Shown here piece by piece: positions 7,083 through 12,615 of a stretch of DNA of 12,615 nucleotides. Origin of the DNA: Ruminococcaceae bacterium UBA5396 (GTDB lineage Bacteria; Bacillota; Clostridia; Oscillospirales; Acutalibacteraceae); NCBI GenBank assembly GCA_002410715.1, contig DHOG01000066.1:1-12615 (forward strand). The letters run 5' to 3'. The position numbers were made by a program, and so were the translations under genes. Position 1 is the stretch's first letter, and every line of letters starts with the position of its first letter. The notes beneath the pieces were generated by a model. That model was not told the DNA's origin and searched no databases. It saw only the letters and a list, made by a program, of their open reading frames with translations.

Positions 7083-7111
7083 ATAATATCACAGCAGCAT
7101 GCAAAAAGCAA
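7083..7111 (-). promoter_or_regulatory. Candidate promoter of the LCP gene pair
   Basis: On the minus strand: TTGCTT (7111-7106), a 17-base spacer, TATTAT (7088-7083). An overlapping TATAAT lies at 7085-7080. Predicted initiation near 7076 would place the T-tailed hairpin at the extreme 5' end of the message, about 90 bases before the LCP start codon. I see no better promoter between the hairpin and 6985. Confidence 0.5.
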
Positions 7112-7178
7112 GAATCGGCAGCGGTTACACACCATAGCAGACCCACTGTTTACAAAAGATTAATAAATACATTTTTGG

Positions 7179-7220
7179 GACTATTTTGTCATGACTGTTT
7201 TGTCATGACTACTTTGTCAT
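7179..7220 (-). repeat. Three tandem 14-bp repeats spanning the degV stop codon
   Basis: On the minus strand, three contiguous copies follow the pattern ATGACAAA(G/A)(T/C)AGTC: 7220-7207 (ending GTAGTC), 7206-7193 (ACAGTC) and 7192-7179 (ATAGTC). The first copy encodes the last residues of DegV (Met-Thr-Lys) and its TAG stop. The two copy junctions each form the 8-bp palindrome GTCATGAC (7189-7196 and 7203-7210). Confidence 0.95.
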
Positions 7221-8063
7221 ATAGAGTACACCAAGGGTATTGGGTCCGCAGTGGGAAGAGATGGTGCATCCGGCGCGCGTCACAAGTATTTCCTTAAACA
7301 TATTCATCTTTTCCACTTGGTCCTTAACCATTTTGATCCTCTGCTTTGAAATGCCCGAATGGGTGATAAATACCCTGTCCTCCTTGACGTCGCCCCGCCC
7401 GGCAAGCTGATCCTGAACATATTGCAGCAGTGCCTTATCGAGAGAACCGCGATATTTTTTCCCGACACCCATGGTTCCGTCCTGGTTATGCACCTCGATG
7501 CAGGGCTTAAGCTGAAGCATATTGGCACCCAGCATCTGCAAAGCAGAGCAGCGGCCGCCCTTATATAAAAACTCCAGTGTATCAATTACAAAGCTGGCAT
7601 GTATATGGGACGTCAGCGCCTGAACTTCTTTTGCAATCAATACCGCCGGCATACCTGCTGCAATTCGCTCGGCAGCCTCAATTACAAGATGCCCCGAACC
7701 GGTGGACAGGCTGCGGCTGTCTATTACATATACACCCGGCAGCTCCTGCGCTGCCAAGCGGCAATTATTGTATGTAGCCGAAAGCCCATGCCCGAGAGTT
7801 ATATGGATAACCTCAAACCCTTGGTCAGTCCACTTGCGGAAATATTCAATATATTCCACAGTATTAATTGCGGCGGTCTTTGGCAAAATCCTCTTTTCAT
7901 GATAAACTTCATAGATGCGGTCGGGTGTCAGATCGACACCGTCAGCATATGTTATGCCCCCAAGAATAACATGAAACGGATAGTAGTGAACAGAATATCT
8001 CTGCTTCAGCTCATCCCCAAGATCACACGTGCTGTCAGCACTCAAAATTATACCCTTACTCAT
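7209..8063 (-). CDS. DegV family fatty-acid-binding protein
   Basis: A 284-residue cytoplasmic protein of the DegV/FakB family, which binds a fatty acid; FakB members present it to the kinase FakA for phosphorylation and entry into phospholipid synthesis. Typical blocks are present: the N-terminal ADSTCDL strand (9-15), KTAAINTVEY (62-71, the loop that usually begins with the lipid-contacting Thr), VIDSRSLSTGSGHLVIEA (113-130), LEFLYKGGRCSALQ (163-176) with LQLKPCI after it, and the C-terminal HCGPNTLGVLY block. No fakA is visible nearby, so a partner must lie elsewhere if this is a true FakB. GGAGG lies 7 bases before the ATG at 8063; an ATG immediately before it (8066) is closer to the site and less favoured. 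The 3' end is embedded in a triplicated 14-bp repeat. Confidence 0.92.
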   Translation of the reverse strand: MSKGIILSADSTCDLGDELKQRYSVHYYPFHVILGGITYADGVDLTPDRIYEVYHEKRILPKTAAINTVEYIEYFRKWTDQGFEVIHITLGHGLSATYNNCRLAAQELPGVYVIDSRSLSTGSGHLVIEAAERIAAGMPAVLIAKEVQALTSHIHASFVIDTLEFLYKGGRCSALQMLGANMLQLKPCIEVHNQDGTMGVGKKYRGSLDKALLQYVQDQLAGRGDVKEDRVFITHSGISKQRIKMVKDQVEKMNMFKEILVTRAGCTISSHCGPNTLGVLYMTK

Positions 8064-8124
8064 CATTTATCCTCCGTCCATATTCGGCCGGACCGGCTAT
8101 GATCGGTCGATTTCTTACCATAAA

Positions 8125-8153
8125 ATGATAGCACAAAGATTTTATAAAAACAA
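8125..8153 (-). promoter_or_regulatory. Probable degV promoter
   Basis: On the minus strand: TTGTTT (8153-8148), a 17-base spacer, TATCAT (8130-8125). The leader of about 55 bases contains a GC-rich inverted repeat GACCG/CGGTC (8091-8095 with 8104-8108). Apart from this promoter and the mntP promoter, the 301-base divergent region 8064-8364 holds nothing I recognise. Confidence 0.6.
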
Positions 8154-8260
8154 CCTGTTTTAATCGACAGACATATCACTTTTACAGGCACATACAGATA
8201 TATATGACGAAATTTTGGTTTGATATGCCTTGTTGAAGTTGTAATTTTATTCTTGACTGA

Positions 8261-8290
8261 TTGCATTATGCACCCGAAATATAATATAAT
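8261..8290 (+). promoter_or_regulatory. Candidate mntP promoter with two overlapping -10 boxes
   Basis: Two overlapping TATAAT hexamers (8280-8285 and 8285-8290) lie about 75 bases before mntP. TTGCAT (8261-8266) is 18 bases upstream of the second. A better -35, TTGACT (8253-8258), is 21 bases from the first, which is too far for a standard promoter. The -10 region is convincing; the exact -35 is not. Confidence 0.55.
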
Positions 8291-8364
8291 GATTTTATAA
8301 GGTGTTTTGCCGGCATACCGTCTCTCTTCCTTATACGTACCTCCTGAAAGGATGAATATAACTT

Positions 8365-8952
8365 ATGGGATTTACAATCCTTTTTCTGATTGCGGTGGGT
8401 CTTTCCATGGATGCCTTTGCTGTATCGGTCAGCAGCGGCATGGTGCTGTGTTTTACAAAAACAAGGCAGAACCTCCGCATTGCGGGAAGCTTTGGATTTT
8501 TTCAGGGCATTATGCCTCTGATTGGATATACCATTGCCAATACTTTTTCGGATAAATTTGAGGCAATTGATCACTGGGTGGCATTTATTCTGCTTGGTTT
8601 TGTCGGTGGAAAGATGCTTTGGGAAGCAAGACGTGACGGTGAGGAGCTGCCCGGCGGTGATCCCAGCCGCTGGGATTCTGTTCTGGTCATGTCGATCGCA
8701 ACCAGCATTGACGCACTGGCTGTCGGGGCTTCCATTGCCGTAATGCCCCATGAAGGGGTGCTTGCCCTGAAATTCGGTTATCTTCTTTGCTCCGCGGTAA
8801 TTGCTCTCGTTACGTTCGTACTTTGCTTCGGCGGTGTGATTCTGGGATGTCGGTTTGGAAACCTGTTTGGGAAAAAGGCGGAAGTGGTAGGCGGAATGGT
8901 GCTAATCGGTATCGGAGTGAAAATCCTGCTGGAACACACGGTGTTTGCATAA
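8365..8952 (+). CDS. mntP: MntP-type manganese efflux pump
   Basis: A 195-residue membrane protein of the MntP (formerly DUF204/YebN) family, which exports Mn(II) to prevent its toxicity. Six transmembrane helices arranged as two related halves are visible. Each half carries the family's acidic helix motif: SMDAFAVSVSSG (14-25) and SIDALAVGAS (114-123), with Asp16 and Asp116 the probable metal-path residues. GFFQGIMPLIGY (44-55) and the C-terminal VVGGMVLIGIGVKILLEH helix also match. AAAGGA upstream is 12 bases from the ATG, rather far, but no in-frame alternative is better. I looked for a manganese yybP-ykoY riboswitch in the ~75-base leader and saw none of its conserved GGGGAGUA-type core. 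The gene appears to be transcribed alone, with a terminator over its stop codon. Confidence 0.95.
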   Translation: MGFTILFLIAVGLSMDAFAVSVSSGMVLCFTKTRQNLRIAGSFGFFQGIMPLIGYTIANTFSDKFEAIDHWVAFILLGFVGGKMLWEARRDGEELPGGDPSRWDSVLVMSIATSIDALAVGASIAVMPHEGVLALKFGYLLCSAVIALVTFVLCFGGVILGCRFGNLFGKKAEVVGGMVLIGIGVKILLEHTVFA

Positions 8953-8968
8953 ATGCAAGCACTTTTTT
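8941..8968 (+). terminator. Terminator overlapping the mntP stop codon
   Basis: Strand 8941-8950 pairs with 8953-8962 (10 bp including one G-T wobble; the apex pair would open into a small loop) and is followed by six T residues (8963-8968). The stem includes the last mntP codons, and the TAA (8950-8952) lies at the apex. Confidence 0.85.
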
Positions 8969-9039
8969 CATCTGGTGTTGTAAAGCGGGAGTTATATTAT
9001 ATTGTTTCCCAGCAATATGCGATCATGTGCATACATGTC

Positions 9040-9067
9040 CTGTTTTCCTCGTATAAACTAGTATAAT
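9040..9067 (+). promoter_or_regulatory. Weak candidate promoter of the patatin gene
   Basis: A consensus TATAAT at 9062-9067 lies about 50 bases before the start codon, with only a poor -35 (CTGTTT, 9040-9045) at 16 bases. An inverted repeat CATGT-gcat-ACATG (9024-9037) abuts the -35 and could be an operator. Confidence 0.45.
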
Positions 9068-9119
9068 ACCAATCTCGCATTAAGAACGGTAAATGGTTTA
9101 GAGGAAAGCTGGCTGATGT

Positions 9120-10064
9120 ATGGTGAAGATTTTGTCAATTGACGGCGGAGGAATCCGCGGCATAATTCCAGCGGCAATCATTGCGGAAATAGAAAAACAG
9201 ACCGGAAAACCTGCCTGTAAGCTGTTTGATTTAATTGTGGGTTCTTCCACCGGGGGAATCATCACAGCAATGCTTGCCGCTCCGGATTCACAGGGCAATC
9301 CGAAATATTCCGCACAGCAAATCAAGTCCTGCTATATAGAGCTTGGGAAATCAGTGTTTCACAGCAGCCTGATACGCAGAATATTCACGCTAAACGGAAT
9401 CCTGAACACCCGCTATCCCGCGCATAGATTGAAAAAGCATACCCGCGATTATTTCGGAAACACCCGTTTGCATTCGGCACTGACCGACATCGTCCTTTCG
9501 GCATATGATACCGAAACCGCCACTCCTTGGTTCTTCAAGTCTCGGCATGCCGCCGCCCATCGCAACGATATCGACGATCCTCTGCTTGCGCAGGCGGTAC
9601 GGGCGACCTCGGCTGCCCCGACATTCTTTCCGCCTGTCAAAATCGGTAACCATAGCTTTATTGACGGAGGGATTGTAGCAAACAATCCCGCCCTTTGCGC
9701 CTATGCCGAAGCGCGGAATCTCTATCCGCATGAAGGAGAATTCCTGATTGTCTCTCTCGGAACCGGCAGCGGTCTCAAAATCCTTTCATACAAAAAAACC
9801 CGAAATTGGGGGGCGTTGAACTGGGCACTGCCGATGCTTGACGTTCTATCCAACTCTGCCGCCGGAACCGTCGATTATCAGATGAGATCCCTCGTCGGCA
9901 CCCAACGATATTTTCGGTTTGAGTTTCGGCTGGACAGAAAAAGCCAACAAATGGATGACTCAAGCAAAGAAAACATCAAGCGCCTCGAAGCGGTCGCTCA
10001 AAGTGAAATTCGTAGAAACTGGGGCAAAATTATGCGGATCTGCGAACTGTTAAACAGGTCATGA
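9120..10064 (+). CDS. Patatin-like phospholipase/acyl hydrolase
   Basis: A 314-residue soluble enzyme of the patatin family, serine acyl hydrolases that cleave fatty acids from phospholipids or related lipids using a Ser-Asp dyad. All hallmarks are present: the glycine-rich oxyanion motif DGGGIRG (8-14), nucleophile elbow GSSTGG (41-46, Ser43), the ATSAAPTFFPP loop (162-172) and the DGG motif (182-184, Asp182), then VSLGTG (211-216). There is no signal peptide or membrane helix, so it should be cytoplasmic. The start is bounded by an in-frame TGA at 9114-9116; a GAGGAAA at 9101-9107 is a somewhat distant ribosome binding site. The sequence resembles stand-alone bacterial patatins and CapV-type immune effectors, but no cyclic-nucleotide synthase is adjacent, so a housekeeping or lipid-remodelling role is equally possible. 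Confidence 0.92.
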   Translation: MVKILSIDGGGIRGIIPAAIIAEIEKQTGKPACKLFDLIVGSSTGGIITAMLAAPDSQGNPKYSAQQIKSCYIELGKSVFHSSLIRRIFTLNGILNTRYPAHRLKKHTRDYFGNTRLHSALTDIVLSAYDTETATPWFFKSRHAAAHRNDIDDPLLAQAVRATSAAPTFFPPVKIGNHSFIDGGIVANNPALCAYAEARNLYPHEGEFLIVSLGTGSGLKILSYKKTRNWGALNWALPMLDVLSNSAAGTVDYQMRSLVGTQRYFRFEFRLDRKSQQMDDSSKENIKRLEAVAQSEIRRNWGKIMRICELLNRS

Positions 10065-10167
10065 AACGTCGGTATATAGCAATTATCTCGGTGAGGCTTG
10101 GCATCATTATCCCGATACTGCCAGATATAACATTGTGGATTTCCCTTCTCGGAGATGTCAAAAGCGA

Positions 10168-10205
10168 AAACACGGATGCTGAATGGAACTTCAGCATCCG
10201 TGTTT
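10168..10205. terminator. Bidirectional terminator between convergent patatin and pheA genes
   Basis: A perfect 15-bp inverted repeat (10169-10183 with 10190-10204, extendable by one A-T pair) has a six-base loop, TGGAAC. On the plus strand TTTGTTATTG follows; on the minus strand TTTTCGCTTTTG follows. It lies 17 bases beyond the pheA stop and about 100 bases after the patatin stop, so it can end both transcripts. The stretch 10065-10167 shows no supported gene. Confidence 0.9.
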
Positions 10206-10222
10206 GTTATTGTATCTTCCGG

Positions 10223-11371
10223 CTACACCCTGTCCAGCTCGTGGTAATTTCCCAGAAAGGAAAATGCCGGCATTTCATCGGAAAGGGCGCAGAGAAGGTC
10301 CACCGTTTCGGACTGATGTAACCCACCCTCAAAATCAAGATAAAACAGATACTCGAATCCCCCGTTTCGTGCAGGGCGGCTTTCCAGCTTGGTGAGATTC
10401 AGTCCCGCCATGGCAAAGCGTGACAGCGTTCTGTAAAGCGATCCTGTTACATGGGGAAGCGCAAAAATCAGGCTGATTTTATTGGCGTCGTCGGGTATAA
10501 CAAGCTCACGGGAAATCGCAATAAATCGGGTGCTGTTGTTTGATACGGTTTGTATATTTTCCTCTATTATATCCAATCCGTATATCTCTGCCGCCCTCTT
10601 GGATGCAATGGCGCAGAGAGTTCTGTCTCCGCTTTCACTAACCATACGAGCCGAGGCCGCCGTGTTTATATACGTCCGTGCCTCCAAACGGCGGTCGGCA
10701 ATCCTCTCGGCACACTGTGCAAGTCCCTGGGGATGGGAGTAGACGATGCGAAGCTCCTCCGGATTTGCACCCGGCAACGCCAGCAGGCAGTGGTTAACCG
10801 GCAGCTCTGCCGCCGCAGCAATTGTAAAACGATGCTTCATCACCAAATCGTACACTTCGTTGACCGATCCCGCCGAGGAATTTTCAACCGGAAGGATTCC
10901 GTAATCGGCTCTCCCGTCTGCAACCGCTTTGAATACATCGCCAAAGGTCTCGACAAAGATAGGTCGGGTTCCCTCAAACATACGCTCGGCTGCTTGGTCG
11001 GAATAGGCACCCGGCACGCCCTGACAAACCACACGCGCCCTGTGGGGAGGAAGCAGGAAACGCCCCGCTTTGGCAATCCGTTCCCGAAGCTCGACGCCTG
11101 CGCCAAGCCGGCTGTGTTGGAGGGCGCGGGATACATCCATCATGGTGGCAAAGATAAGCGAAGCCGCATTGCCGTAGCCGCTGTGATATACATCTCCCTG
11201 TTCCTTTACCCGCTCCAGTATTTCACGTTCCCGCTCCTTGTTCAGGACAGGCATGTTGTGCGCCGCTTTATATTCCGCCACCTTCATCGAGCAATCCATT
11301 CTTCTGCACAGAAGCTGGATCAGCTCGGAATCGATACGGTCTATTTCCCTGCGAATATCGGATAAATGCAT
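10223..11371 (-). CDS. pheA: Bifunctional chorismate mutase/prephenate dehydratase (P-protein)
   Basis: A 382-residue cytoplasmic enzyme that converts chorismate to prephenate and then to phenylpyruvate, the committed route to phenylalanine. Residues 1-90 are an AroQ-type chorismate mutase (IRREIDRIDSELIQLLCRR, then VAEYK and NKEREREI). Residues ~112-290 are prephenate dehydratase with GVPGAYS (118-124), GILPVENSSAGSV (158-170) and the catalytic NNSTRFI block (278-284). Residues ~298-378 are an ACT domain with GSLYRTL (310-316) and LTKLESRP (326-333), the latter typical of phenylalanine-binding feedback sites. The length is normal for P-proteins. The start at 11371 is chosen because AAGGG lies 9 bases upstream; ATGs at 11380 and 11377 sit too close to it. 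It starts 26 bases after the aroC stop, so it belongs to the same operon. Confidence 0.96.
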   Translation of the reverse strand: MHLSDIRREIDRIDSELIQLLCRRMDCSMKVAEYKAAHNMPVLNKEREREILERVKEQGDVYHSGYGNAASLIFATMMDVSRALQHSRLGAGVELRERIAKAGRFLLPPHRARVVCQGVPGAYSDQAAERMFEGTRPIFVETFGDVFKAVADGRADYGILPVENSSAGSVNEVYDLVMKHRFTIAAAAELPVNHCLLALPGANPEELRIVYSHPQGLAQCAERIADRRLEARTYINTAASARMVSESGDRTLCAIASKRAAEIYGLDIIEENIQTVSNNSTRFIAISRELVIPDDANKISLIFALPHVTGSLYRTLSRFAMAGLNLTKLESRPARNGGFEYLFYLDFEGGLHQSETVDLLCALSDEMPAFSFLGNYHELDRV

Positions 11372-11397
11372 GGCCATCATCCCTTCGTATCTGGTGG

Positions 11398-12498
11398 TTA
11401 CTCCTGCCCCGCAAGTGTTTCGGTTTCCATCATATCCAGCAAGCAAACCGCCATAACGGCTTCCACAACCGGCAACGCCCGGGGAACAATACAAGGATCA
11501 TGCCTGCCGTGAACCGACAGCTCGGTATTTTGCCCGTCAGCCAAATCGACGGTATTTTGCAACCGTGCGATGGATGGTGTTGGCTTGATCACCGTCCGCA
11601 CAATCAGGGGCATCCCGTTTGTAATGCCGCCCAGCATACCGCCGTTGTTGTTGGAGGTGGTGACAATTCCGCCGTCGGAAGCATAGATATAGGGATCGTT
11701 TGCCTCACTGCCTCGCATTGCCGAAAATCCAAAACCCGCTCCAAATTCGATTCCCTTAACAGCGGGGATGCCCAACAGCATTGCGGCTAGCCTGTTTTCC
11801 ACACCGTCAAACATGGGGGATCCCAGTCCCGCCGGCAGTCCCACCGCCGCCGCCTCCACAATGCCGCCTACGCTGTCCAGTTCCATTCTTGCCGCATCAA
11901 TCTGCTCTCGCATCGGCGTTTCAGACGAGGGATCAATCAGTGAAAAGCTTTGGGATGCCAACTGCTCCAGCTGTGTGGCATCCACCCTCACCGGATCGAA
12001 CGACCTGTCCCGCACACCGTGTATTTCCAGAATATGACCCCCGATACGAACGCCGCGGCGGCGCAGAATCTGACGGCACACCCCACCCGCAAACACCAGC
12101 GGAGCGGTCAGCCTTCCGCTGAAATGCCCGCCGCCCCGAATGTCGTTATATCCGTTATACCGCACATGGGCGGTATAATCGGCATGCCCGGGGCGCGGCT
12201 TTCGCGCAAGCTCGCCGTAATCAGCCGAGCGAATGTTTTCATTTGCAATTGCCATTGCAAGGGGCGCCCCTGTCGTCCGTCCGTCGTATAACCCCGAAAG
12301 AATCCGCGGCGTATCGCTTTCACGGCGCGGGGTGGATGCCTTATCCCTGCCCGGTGCCCGTCTTGCCATCTGGACATCAATTTCCTCCAAATCAAGGGTT
12401 TCCCCCGCAGGCAGACCGTCGAGTATACATCCGATTGCCTCTCCGTGGCTTTCGCCGAAAACAGTTACTTTCACCCTATTCCCTATGCTGGATGACAT
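11398..12498 (-). CDS. aroC: Chorismate synthase
   Basis: A 366-residue cytoplasmic enzyme that converts 5-enolpyruvylshikimate-3-phosphate to chorismate, the branch point for aromatic amino acids and folate, using reduced FMN. The signatures are all present: FGESHG (14-19), RPGHADYT (102-109), RGGGHFSGRLTAP (121-133), a NNNGGMLGGITNG block in the C-terminal half, and RHDPCIVPRALPVVEA (332-347). Length is standard. GGAGG lies 8 bases before the ATG at 12498; a longer in-frame extension upstream overlaps the aroA coding sequence and is rejected. The start lies inside the last codons of aroA (23-base overlap), implying translational coupling. Confidence 0.97.
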   Translation of the reverse strand: MSSSIGNRVKVTVFGESHGEAIGCILDGLPAGETLDLEEIDVQMARRAPGRDKASTPRRESDTPRILSGLYDGRTTGAPLAMAIANENIRSADYGELARKPRPGHADYTAHVRYNGYNDIRGGGHFSGRLTAPLVFAGGVCRQILRRRGVRIGGHILEIHGVRDRSFDPVRVDATQLEQLASQSFSLIDPSSETPMREQIDAARMELDSVGGIVEAAAVGLPAGLGSPMFDGVENRLAAMLLGIPAVKGIEFGAGFGFSAMRGSEANDPYIYASDGGIVTTSNNNGGMLGGITNGMPLIVRTVIKPTPSIARLQNTVDLADGQNTELSVHGRHDPCIVPRALPVVEAVMAVCLLDMMETETLAGQE

Positions 12499-12615
12499 CT
12501 GCTTCACCTCCACATTCTCTATATACATCAAAAAATTCCGGCCAGCTTTTTGCAACGCTGTGTGCATCCTCAATAATAACCGGTGAATCACAGACAAGGG
12601 CGGCCGCTGCCATGG
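12476..12615 (-). CDS. aroA: 3-phosphoshikimate 1-carboxyvinyltransferase (EPSP synthase), C-terminal fragment
   Basis: An open frame enters from the right edge and ends with TAG at 12478-12476; its last 45 complete codons are visible. The peptide reads like the C-terminus of EPSP synthase: MAAAAL, then PVIIEDAHSVAKSWPEFFDVYRECGG, which matches the family's usual Asp-x(3)-Val-x-Lys-Ser-(Tyr/Trp)-Pro-x-Phe-Phe ending. This enzyme makes the AroC substrate from shikimate-3-phosphate and phosphoenolpyruvate, so the order aroA-aroC-pheA follows the pathway. The catalytic body lies outside the window, so the call rests on this motif and on context. The final codons overlap the aroC start by 23 bases. 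Confidence 0.82.
   Translation of the reverse strand, partial: MAAAALVCDSPVIIEDAHSVAKSWPEFFDVYRECGGEADVIQHRE

Noticed and set aside
8063..8266. Minus-strand 67-codon open frame in the degV-mntP divergent region
   Set aside because: It overlaps the degV promoter and start, has no good ribosome binding site and encodes no recognisable protein.
8285..8364. Possible manganese (yybP-ykoY) riboswitch ahead of mntP
   Set aside because: The leader is only about 75 bases and lacks the conserved riboswitch core and a flanking helix set.
10061..10321. Small plus-strand open frame overlapping the patatin stop codon (ATGA overlap)
   Set aside because: It reads straight through the strong bidirectional terminator and into antisense pheA; only its first ~35 codons lie before the hairpin and they resemble nothing I know.
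10550..11365. Long plus-strand open frame (271 codons) opposite pheA
   Set aside because: It is antisense to a fully conserved pheA reading frame, with Arg/Ser/Cys-rich shadow composition.

Overview
The window looks like chromosomal DNA from a Gram-positive, low-to-mid GC anaerobe of the Clostridia, probably of the Oscillospirales/Ruminococcaceae type. That placement is inferred from three things: strong AGGAGG-type ribosome binding sites and sigma-A-like promoters; gene families typical of Firmicutes (LCP glycopolymer transferases, DegV, a DUF2975/XRE pair, Cys-anchored lipoproteins); and threonine-rich low-complexity linkers. Nothing in the window fixes the species, and there are no phage, transposon, plasmid or CRISPR signatures.

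Layout. Positions 1-190 hold the 3' part of a tRNA-Glu gene, a complete tRNA-Val(CAC) gene and a strong intrinsic terminator. A plus-strand DUF4352 lipoprotein gene follows (326-865). It converges, across a shared hairpin at 890-923, on a minus-strand operon read from a near-consensus promoter at 3109-3137: DUF2975 membrane protein, small XRE regulator, CapA-like metallophosphatase lipoprotein. A long compound terminator hairpin (3144-3234) separates this operon from the next minus-strand gene, a PrsA/SurA-like lipoprotein (3264-4529) carrying 21 consecutive threonines. Next come two paralogous LCP genes (4782-5840 and 5897-6985) and a degV gene (7209-8063), all on the minus strand. The degV stop codon lies inside a triplicated 14-bp repeat. 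Two plus-strand genes follow: mntP (8365-8952), with a terminator folded over its stop codon, and a patatin-like phospholipase (9120-10064). The patatin gene converges, across a 15-bp-stem bidirectional terminator, on a minus-strand aromatic amino acid operon: the end of aroA, then aroC, then pheA.

Functional themes. The central region is about the cell envelope. LCP proteins attach anionic glycopolymers to peptidoglycan, a CapA-like protein is a typical capsule/polyglutamate-associated exoprotein, and two further lipoproteins include a probable extracytoplasmic chaperone. DegV (fatty-acid binding) and the patatin (acyl hydrolase) concern lipid metabolism, and MntP exports manganese. The right end is biosynthetic: aroA, aroC and pheA carry shikimate-3-phosphate through EPSP, chorismate and prephenate to phenylpyruvate, in closely spaced or overlapping reading frames.

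I found no clearly new multigene system. The most unusual items are the poly-threonine insertion in a degenerate parvulin-like lipoprotein, the triplicated 14-bp repeat at the degV stop codon, and the divergence between the two LCP paralogs (a lost motif arginine and an acidic DxNxDG-type insertion). The large compound hairpin at 3155-3234 and the DUF2975-XRE-CapA operon also merit a second look.
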